Below the pieces are notes generated by a model. That model was not told the origin of the DNA and searched no databases. It saw only the letters and a list, made by a program, of their open reading frames with translations. A stretch of 64,000 bases of DNA. It comes from Cerioporus squamosus. Taxonomy: Eukaryota; Basidiomycota; Agaricomycetes; Polyporales; Polyporaceae. The position numbers and the translations under genes were made by a program. The stretch covers positions 38,249-102,248 of the forward strand of contig JABYQS010000140.1 in assembly GCA_022592435.1 (NCBI GenBank), written 5' to 3'. This document shows, piece by piece, positions 58,174 to 64,000 of this stretch (within the stretch, counting starts at the first letter, position 1; every line of letters starts with the position of its first letter).

Positions 58174-59073
58174 CTAGCAGTCCTCCACACGATGGATCTG
58201 AAGAGGCATGTCAGCGCGAACTTAGACATCGGGACGGAGCATGCAGAGCAGTGTATCGCCAGAAGTTATAGGAGACCAGCAAGCTGTCCTCGATAACCGA
58301 GCGTTCTCCACATTGAGCCAAAGGAAGTACTCACCTCCGCTGCCAGTCTTGTCCACTCTGCGAGCGAGCGGACATATTCATCGCGTCCTTCATTCACCGG
58401 AATGTCCGGGTTCCACAGGAGGAATGACGAGAACGTCGAGACAGGCTCGAGAACGCGTGTCGAACCCTCTTCCGACGCCGTAACTAGGATGTCCGCCGCG
58501 TCCATCTCCTCGTCTTCCACCTTCACCTCCTCCTGCGCGCGTTTCGACCTCCGGGTGGTCCTGCCCTTCGATAACGGCTTCTCCTCATCTCTTTTCCTAC
58601 TGTCGGAGGCCGCCCCTTTCCCCTTCTTGTCATCCGGCGCGCGTAGCACGATCCCCGCGTACCCGTCTGGAAGGTCAACCAACATCCCGTGCATCTCCTC
58701 CCTCTGAACGAGGCCACGTAGTGGCGTGAGTCCGAAGACCCAACGGCCGCGTCACCTTCGCCCGTAGCCAGATTCGTATCCACAGCAGTCGCAGAGCGAC
58801 GGTGGTCACCGAAGACGAGGACCCTTGCACGGACTCGACGAGTGTTGCTTGTGAATCCGATGACTCCTGTGCCTCCGGAGACAGAGACAGGAGAGGCTTC
58901 GGTGGCGGTCGCGCTTCGCGTCCAAACGTGGGCGACGGGCTGGATCTGATTCGAAAGTAGGTAGAGATGGGGGCAGGGCCCGAGTAGCCGATGTGGAAAG
59001 GCATGAGATTGGGCGTAGCGTCAGGGAGCGCATGTGCGGGAGAGATGGTCAATGCTTCAACGGTGCCAGACAT
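58174..59073 (-). CDS. Ribonuclease H2 non-catalytic subunit C (frame broken twice)
   Basis: ATG 59073; main exon to 58335, a GTGAGT donor at 58334, and a last exon 58197-58174. The N-terminus has NLMPFHIGYSGPAPISTYF, matching the LLPCEVAVDGPAP region of RNASEH2C. The centre has YVASFRGR then MHGMLVDLPDGYAGIVLRAP. The C-terminus has FSSFLLWNPDIP and EWTRLAAE joined by the last exon to IHRVEDC, as in the human protein end. The main exon reads in three frames; one added base near the C run 58822-58824 and one near 58697-58698 restore a 254-residue protein, and the total is then a multiple of three. RNase H2 removes ribonucleotides from DNA. Being conserved, it is unlikely to be a pseudogene. 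Confidence 0.82.
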
Positions 59074-59228
59074 TCTGGGCCACACCGCAGATCAGAAGAG
59101 TAGAAGAGGGCGTGCAGTGGAAGTCGGGGAACAGGTACTTATGACCAGGATTCGACGCGTCGAAACCTGCCCTCAAGTAAACGTAGCGCCCCGCAAAAAT
59201 ACAGCAAAATGATCTGTGGACCAACTTA

Positions 59229-59319
59229 TGACGACAGTGGGATTCGAACCCACGCCCGTGAGGACCAGATAGGACAAGCTTCCTGATTCTGGCGCCTTAG
59301 ACCGCTCGGCCATATCGCC
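59229..59319 (-). tRNA. tRNA-Leu (anticodon CAG) with intron
   Basis: Minus strand. The acceptor stem GGCGATA pairs with TGTCGTC. The D arm is GGCCGAGCGGTCTAAGGC. The anticodon stem CCAGA/TCTGG encloses ATCAGG, an 11-base intron (59271-59281) and A. A long variable arm CCTCACGGG follows, then the T arm GTGGGTTCGAATCCCAC. The long variable arm and D-arm sequence fit leucine; CAG reads codon CUG. The G of GGTTCGAATCC is the internal B box for Pol III. Confidence 0.93.
59271..59281 (-). other. Intron in tRNA-Leu(CAG)
   Basis: Eleven bases (AAGCTTGTCCT on the minus strand) between positions 37 and 38 of the anticodon loop, the canonical site of nuclear tRNA introns. The boundary could shift by one base. 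Confidence 0.75.
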
Positions 59320-59429
59320 ATGCTCCTTTCGGCGTGGTGCTACAACATACGCAGTCATTCATTTGAGCCTGGATGTACCGGAGTTCCGTTCAAGTTGCAC
59401 TCATACAGCCACTCGTATAAGTAATCCGA

Positions 59430-60366
59430 CTAACCCAACAAACGATTGCCAAGGTGATACTCTCCGTAAGGATCTCCCACGCAGTGTTGGTCCCTCAGAT
59501 GGCGAGCGTAAGTATCCCTGCGGTTGAAGTTCGCACTCCAGCATCCACCGACCATAGCCCGCCCGTTGTACTGGCCACGCATCGACGCCGCGACCTGCTC
59601 CTCCGACATGCCATATTTGCTGCGTGCGTCTTCTATCGGAACTCCGCAACAGGCCCAGAGAGGACCGTCGGCTTACCGCGGTGGACCGAAGCCTGGTGCC
59701 GATTGAGCTCCTGCACACGTCCGAAGTCGCTCGAACAGAGCGGCATTGCACCCGCTCCTTGCGAGCACCCGACGTCGTAGCGGAGGTTCCTGGGCTGGTG
59801 CTCGCGGCGAGATGAGCTGCAATGACCTGCGCCGAGGTTGGAGCGGGAGCTGATAGGACGGGTATCGGCGTGCTGCCAAAATTGACCGACGACAGGGAGA
59901 CAGGTGTTGTCGCATAAACGGGCTCCAGAGGAGAGGGCGCGTGCATGTATTTTGCGGACGGAGCACTCCGTGCAGCGCCGTACGTTGTTTGTAGGGCATG
60001 CGTGGCGCCTTGTGCCGGAAGAGGAAGTCGTGAAGGTAGTATGAGGGATGATCGACGGGTGGTGGGGCCATGATCCCGGACGCATCCCGGGAAGGGTTGT
60101 TCGCGACAGTACCCGGAGATACAGACGACCTGCAGTAACAGAGTCTATCAGAATTGACGGGTGGCATATGATGGAGTCACATACCTCTGGGTGAGGAAAC
60201 CCGTCGCACTCGGGCCCCGTTGTCCAGACTCCACGAACGCAGTCGAGCCTTGGTCACTCTGCGCATTGAGGGTTGCTGGGGAGTCGAGATTGGCGGGCGG
60301 GGAATATGCTGGAGGCCCCTGTGAATCGTCCGAGGTCATATCGATGGACGAGTTGCTCTGCTGCAT
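59430..60366 (-). CDS. C2H2-type zinc-finger protein 2 (frame broken twice)
   Basis: ATG 60366. Exons 60366-60185, 60129-59677 and 59632-59430 with GT-AG introns. The sum is a multiple of three (279 residues) only if two bases are lost from exon 2. N-terminus: MQQSNSSIDMTSDDSQGPPA, Pro/Ser-rich. The finger VQC + LCSSDFGRVQELNRHQASVH needs one base in the run 59742-59743 to complete CPLC. The other break is at 60017-60018 (LHDFLF to PAQGATHA). A second finger-like segment GGCWSANFNRRDTYARHL ending DQHC, then YHLGNRLLG, matches the tail of the gene at 51112. A nuclear regulator by inference. The tRNA-Leu lies 111 bases beyond its 3' end. Confidence 0.75.
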
Positions 60367-61459
60367 GCTGTAGACGGCGAAGAGCAGTGCGTGTGCGGTA
60401 TAAAGAATGCCAGCTGTACTCACCGGCCTGATATAGCTGTGAACGAGGGTCGGTGGCAAGCGTTGAACACTTCGGCGGCGGCGCACTGGATATGATCGGG
60501 TGGCAAAGGAGGGTGAGCTGGACTCGGAGGCCATCCCGCGAAACGTCGGGCCGTCGTACTTACGAGTCGTAGTAGCGCACCAGCAAAAGCGTGGATCTAG
60601 AACGAGAATTCCTAGCCAATACGCTCAACAGGGTCTTGCCTGCACCATAGGTTACCGAACTTCAGGAGGGATGCCAGATCGCGCGCGAAGGGGACTAGGG
60701 TGACGTGTAACTGGTCCGCCGTGCCACCATAACACGCAGCATTCACGCACCAGGAGCACATTGCACTCGTTTGCCACCGAGTGCCACCGCTACTTCCGGA
60801 CGGTCGACCAGGCGGCATGGACAAAGGAAGCCCTACATGATAGAGCGCGCGTACCCAGCTCAGCTGCGAAGGCGTTACTTACTCTCTTGGTCGCATACCA
60901 ACACACCGAGTACCACCGTGCCAGCTTCTCAAACGGCCATAGCGGACAGATCATGTTGAATGATAGGACACGGCACGCCGCACTATGGTCCGTCGACAGG
61001 TCTTACTGTCGCGAGTCGATTGGCCGACCTGCATGATCCATATTAGCGGATCACTAGTGGTGGACGAGTTTCAGTACCTCTCTGAGCATATAACAACGTT
61101 GATTATGACCTTGAGTATAACTATGTTCGCCTCTAGTTCGTGACTAGTGTCGGCGGTGGTCAACCGTTCAGAACAAGTTGCACTCCGAGCGGGTCCGGGG
61201 CACTGAGGGCGCCTCTGGCCGCGTGGGACTTGCGTTCTACCACCACCTTCGAAATTCGAATCGCTGCCAAGACTCGGACTACCGGTATCCCAATCCACTA
61301 GAAATCCTTCTACGGACCGTGAAGACATATCAGAAAAGCACCACACATCTTTTCAGTGCCTGCGGGATTCGGGAAGTAGTCAGGTAAGTGCCATCCACAT
61401 GCCACTATACGAAGAAGTGAACCATCTAGCCTTACTGATGAGCTGCCTCACTGTCAGAA
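60367..61459. other. Intergenic region between two divergent genes
   Basis: Upstream region of the C2H2 gene (minus) and of the F-box-like gene (plus). No supported frame, RNA gene or repeat. Part of it may be an untranslated exon, since a CTGTCAG acceptor lies just before ATG 61460. Confidence 0.4.
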
Positions 61460-62143
61460 ATGCGGCGTATATCGTTTCTCTCCCTACCTACTGAGGTACA
61501 GTGCTTGGTGAAGGACGCAATATCTCCGTCGGACCTTCGAACCCACGTCTGCTTCTATCTATCTAACCCTTCTTGCGCTGCGCTCTACGACTCCCTCCAC
61601 GACGCGGACGGGTTCTGGCAACACCTGTGCTGGAGCTGCGGTATCGGTATGCTTCCGGCAGAAGCCTTGACAGGGTACCCTGGCGCGATATTGCGATCAA
61701 ATGCATCCAGTTGGACGGATTCTGCACACACCCGCATGCGGCGATCCATCCGCTGAAGCTCTCCCACTTGCAGGCGAACGAATGCGCGAATCAGCTGAGC
61801 ACATGACGCCGGGCGAGGTCATACTTGTCGACCAACACTTTCGCCACTCCTATAAGGACCTGCGCCTCGGCGCACATAAGGTGTTCAGTCACATCAGCTT
61901 TCACGACGACGTATACTTGCGAGCATTTCCAGTGAACGAGGATGCGTATGTGCGGTTCGATGAAGAGGATGCACCTTCCCCCATCCCGGAAAACTCCTCG
62001 CGTGTCTATCGGGGGCAACACCCGCTTGTCTCGCACAGCTTCGCAACCGCGCGCCGGTCTACAACATGTACATCTTCGGCCTCTGTGATACGGACCTATA
62101 CCCAGACTGTGACGGCGTACAGTCGCGTGCGGTGACTGTATGA
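61460..62143 (+). CDS. F-box-like protein (frame broken three times)
   Basis: ATG 61460: MRRISFLSLPTEVQCLVKDA is an F-box-like start, followed by SPSDLRTHVCFYLSNPSC and FWQHLCWSCGIGMLPAEALTG. The frame then changes at the G run 61673-61675 to VPWRDIAIKCIQLDGFCTHP, at the C run 61731-61733 to ACGDPSAEALPL and on through HKVFSHISFHDDVYLRAFPV, and at 62054-62055 to PVYNMYIFGLCDTDLYPDCD. One base added at each run gives a continuous reading matching a common agaricomycete F-box-like family. The true 3' end is uncertain; the first stop in the last frame is 62141-62143, but coding-like sequence continues to about 62400 and more exons are possible. Confidence 0.6.
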
Positions 62144-62469
62144 CGTCTTGCCAGTGAACAGACTTCATGGGCAGTGCGTACAGCCACTCGTGCATGGGTC
62201 TTGATTCTCTGAAACATCTGCACCGCCAGGCTGGACGAAGAGCTGAGGGTCTCGGATGCAGCGCTATACGTGAATGACCATGAAGATTGCATCGCAAAAA
62301 AGAACTGGACCTCAAAGGCACCTTGGGCAATCTCACCTGCCTGCGCAGATCCTGGCCATCTGGTACGTTTGGGCTCCTACAGGCGTGCAGAGTGACCATG
62401 AAAATTTCGTACAGCCCTTCGAACGCTATTGTACGAGGAAAACTCGGTTGCAGGTGCTTGCTATGATAT

Positions 62470-62797
62470 AGAGCAGTACTGAATAGACCACTATCCGAGC
62501 CTTGGCAGAACACGTTTCGAATACTTGACATATCAGAGTCGCTCTAGCATATAGTTGGAACCTATCGATACCAGAAATCACTAGCTGTACGATGATCAAC
62601 GCTCTTGTCTGTGATACGTTCCCCGAAAGCGTTGTACTCGTAAGACTTGTAGTCGTATCGGAAACCTGCTCTCGCAGCGAGGAAATCCCTACACGGAGTC
62701 AACAGCCCGATCATCCAGCAACTGGTCTACGGGACTCCCGGCCACCGCCCGAGACCTCGCGAGCTGCTTCACATATTCTACCTCCTCTTCGGCCATG
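62470..62797. other. Convergent 3' intergenic region
   Basis: Between the F-box-like gene and the F-box/LRR-like gene. No gene is recognised. Confidence 0.35.
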
Positions 62798-64000
62798 TCA
62801 TTCTACGAGCAACGAACGCAGCAGAGGGCACGAGACGTGCCCGCTGGTAGAAACTTCCAGGTCCGCCAGTAACCGGCCAATACGAAGCTCCTCGGTGTCC
62901 CAAATTACGAGACCGAGGGACTCCAGTTGGGGAAGAGAGGATATGAGCGGACCCTTGTGACACAGCAAGATCCATTTGGAGAATCTGTGCTCGATCCAGA
63001 GGTGTGTGAGCGTCGAGAACGGGTGATAATTCGCGAACATGTCGCGTAGGCACCGCGCCATCTCCTCCTCTATGCGGTCCTTGCTTGCCATCCACTGCTC
63101 TCTCGCCTCCAGCTGCGTTTTCTCCGAGCGTACCGGGTTTAGCGCAATCATGGTCATCATTGCGTGGAGTGAGAGGAGACAAGTGACTTCGATGCGTAGG
63201 TGCGAGGCCTTCTTCCCATGGCATACTCTGGCCGATGCCACACTAGGAAGCAGTGCGAGCGCGTGGTATGCACCGAGAGAAGCGACACGGATTCTCGGGA
63301 CGTCGATGTGGGAGAGCAACTCGCGCCTGAATGTTCCATGTCCTGCGGTCTTGGAGTGCCGATCCTCGGACTCGACGCTGAGAGTGTCCAGGACGTTCAA
63401 CTGGACAGGGCGAGAGCCCCACTTGCTGTCCGCTGCACCGGTCCGTGAGGGTAAGTCGACATGGAGAGTGCGGAGGGCAGGGGTACGAGACAAGAGCGTC
63501 AACATACTGTGTACGAAGACGTTTGGGTCCCCCCTCCAAAGGGGGTCAGTGATCTCGAGATGGGCAAGGCCGGGAAGTTGTTCGAAGGAAGGAAATGGAG
63601 CGCCGTAAGGCACAGAGATCGGAGGTTGTCGCAGCTCGCGAACAGAGGACCCATCACCTCCTGGGTGGTGCTGAATCCGAATGCTTCCGCTGGTAAGAGC
63701 GCAATGCTCCAGATTGGTGAGCAGGAACTTGAACGTGAATAGCGCGTCAACGATTTCCGGCTGTAGCTCATAACAGTCTGCTTGTAAGACGCGAACGCGA
63801 GAAGCATAGCTGGTGAGTGCTTTCCAACATCGACATGGTCGCATTTTTGTTGAGATAGGCGTAAATCGGACCAGATGTGCAGCGATGAATGTAGTGGACG
63901 AACTTCGGGTCGACGACTGTGGACCAGTGACGGGGTGCTGACGCGACCTCTCGAGTCCAGTACTGACAGACCATAGTGATCGGGCATATGTCCTCGATGT
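62798..64000 (-). CDS. F-box/LRR-like protein, 5' end outside the window (one frame break)
   Basis: Minus strand, stop at 62798. From the window edge it reads DIEDICPITMVCQYWTREVA, then APRHWSTVVDPKFVHYIHRC and GPIYAYLNKNATMSM, typical of the region after an F-box in agaricomycete proteins. At 63826-63827 the frame changes to WKALTSYASRVRVLQADCYE and stays open for about 345 residues with leucine-rich spacing (LEHCALTSGSI, LPGLAHLEITDPLW, TPALRTLHVDLPS, LTHLWIEHRFSKWILL, LPQLESLGLVIWDTEELR). One added base joins the parts. Probably an SCF substrate receptor by analogy; substrate unknown. Confidence 0.68.
   Translation of the reverse strand, partial: TSRTYARSLWSVSTGLERSRQHPVTGPQSSTRSSSTTFIAAHLVRFTPISTKMRPCRCWKALTSYASRVRVLQADCYELQPEIVDALFTFKFLLTNLEHCALTSGSIRIQHHPGGDGSSVRELRQPPISVPYGAPFPSFEQLPGLAHLEITDPLWRGDPNVFVHSMLTLLSRTPALRTLHVDLPSRTGAADSKWGSRPVQLNVLDTLSVESEDRHSKTAGHGTFRRELLSHIDVPRIRVASLGAYHALALLPSVASARVCHGKKASHLRIEVTCLLSLHAMMTMIALNPVRSEKTQLEAREQWMASKDRIEEEMARCLRDMFANYHPFSTLTHLWIEHRFSKWILLCHKGPLISSLPQLESLGLVIWDTEELRIGRLLADLEVSTSGHVSCPLLRSLLVE

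Noticed and set aside
10548..63827. Programmed ribosomal frameshifting as the cause of the many frame changes
   Set aside because: The sites share no slippery motif or downstream structure, and they occur in unrelated genes at runs of two to five bases.

Overview
The window is nuclear DNA of a filamentous basidiomycete, most likely an agaricomycete close to the Polyporales. Genes are split by many 45-70 bp GT-AG introns. Several fungus-specific families are present: FunK1 kinase, DUF6533 membrane protein, KNH-type GPI protein, YTP1-like protein, and large local families of BTB and F-box proteins. There is a Tad-type LINE with an RNase H domain and a large Helitron. No operons, CRISPR or bacterial features are seen.

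Layout. 1-986: 3' part of a coiled-coil gene resembling fungal She3-type proteins. About 1788-7723: a Helitron with an intact Rep-helicase gene. 8239-9615: nitronate monooxygenase. 9852-15238: four related BTB genes (A to D). 16097-17347: RING-finger protein. 18256-19253: a fifth BTB copy (E), broken. 19776-20735: NAD(P)-binding Rossmann protein. 21508-23230: a fused relic of an F-box gene and a FunK1 kinase. 24164-26870: intact FunK1 kinase. 27386-28886: unknown frame-broken gene. 29612-31468: the intact F-box parent. 31781-31899: U6 snRNA. 32399-34381: YTP1-like membrane protein. 34847-35855: sixth BTB copy (F). 36694-38461: APC/MUP1-type amino-acid permease. 39381-47715: a full-length LINE with target-site duplications, carrying a nested MITE. 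48325-49551: FAD monooxygenase. 51112-52437: C2H2 zinc-finger protein. 53139-54235: KNH-like GPI protein. 55651-57433: DUF6533 protein. 58174-59073: RNase H2 subunit C. 59229-59319: tRNA-Leu(CAG) with intron. 59430-60366: second C2H2 protein. 61460 onward: F-box-like gene. 62798 to the end: F-box/LRR-like gene that runs off the window.

Two themes stand out. First, putative ubiquitin-ligase parts (six BTB, one RING, several F-box proteins) and a FunK1 kinase are concentrated here with many duplicate and decayed copies, the pattern of a fast birth-and-death region. The BTB copies share a C-terminal module with paired cysteines that I do not recognise as a named domain. Second, about fifteen otherwise good genes, including the conserved RNase H2C and the permease, are broken by apparent loss of one base in a short homopolymer. 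In three genes the total length becomes a multiple of three once those bases are counted back. This looks like residual consensus error in a long-read assembly rather than mass pseudogenisation, and it should be weighed before any broken gene is called dead.
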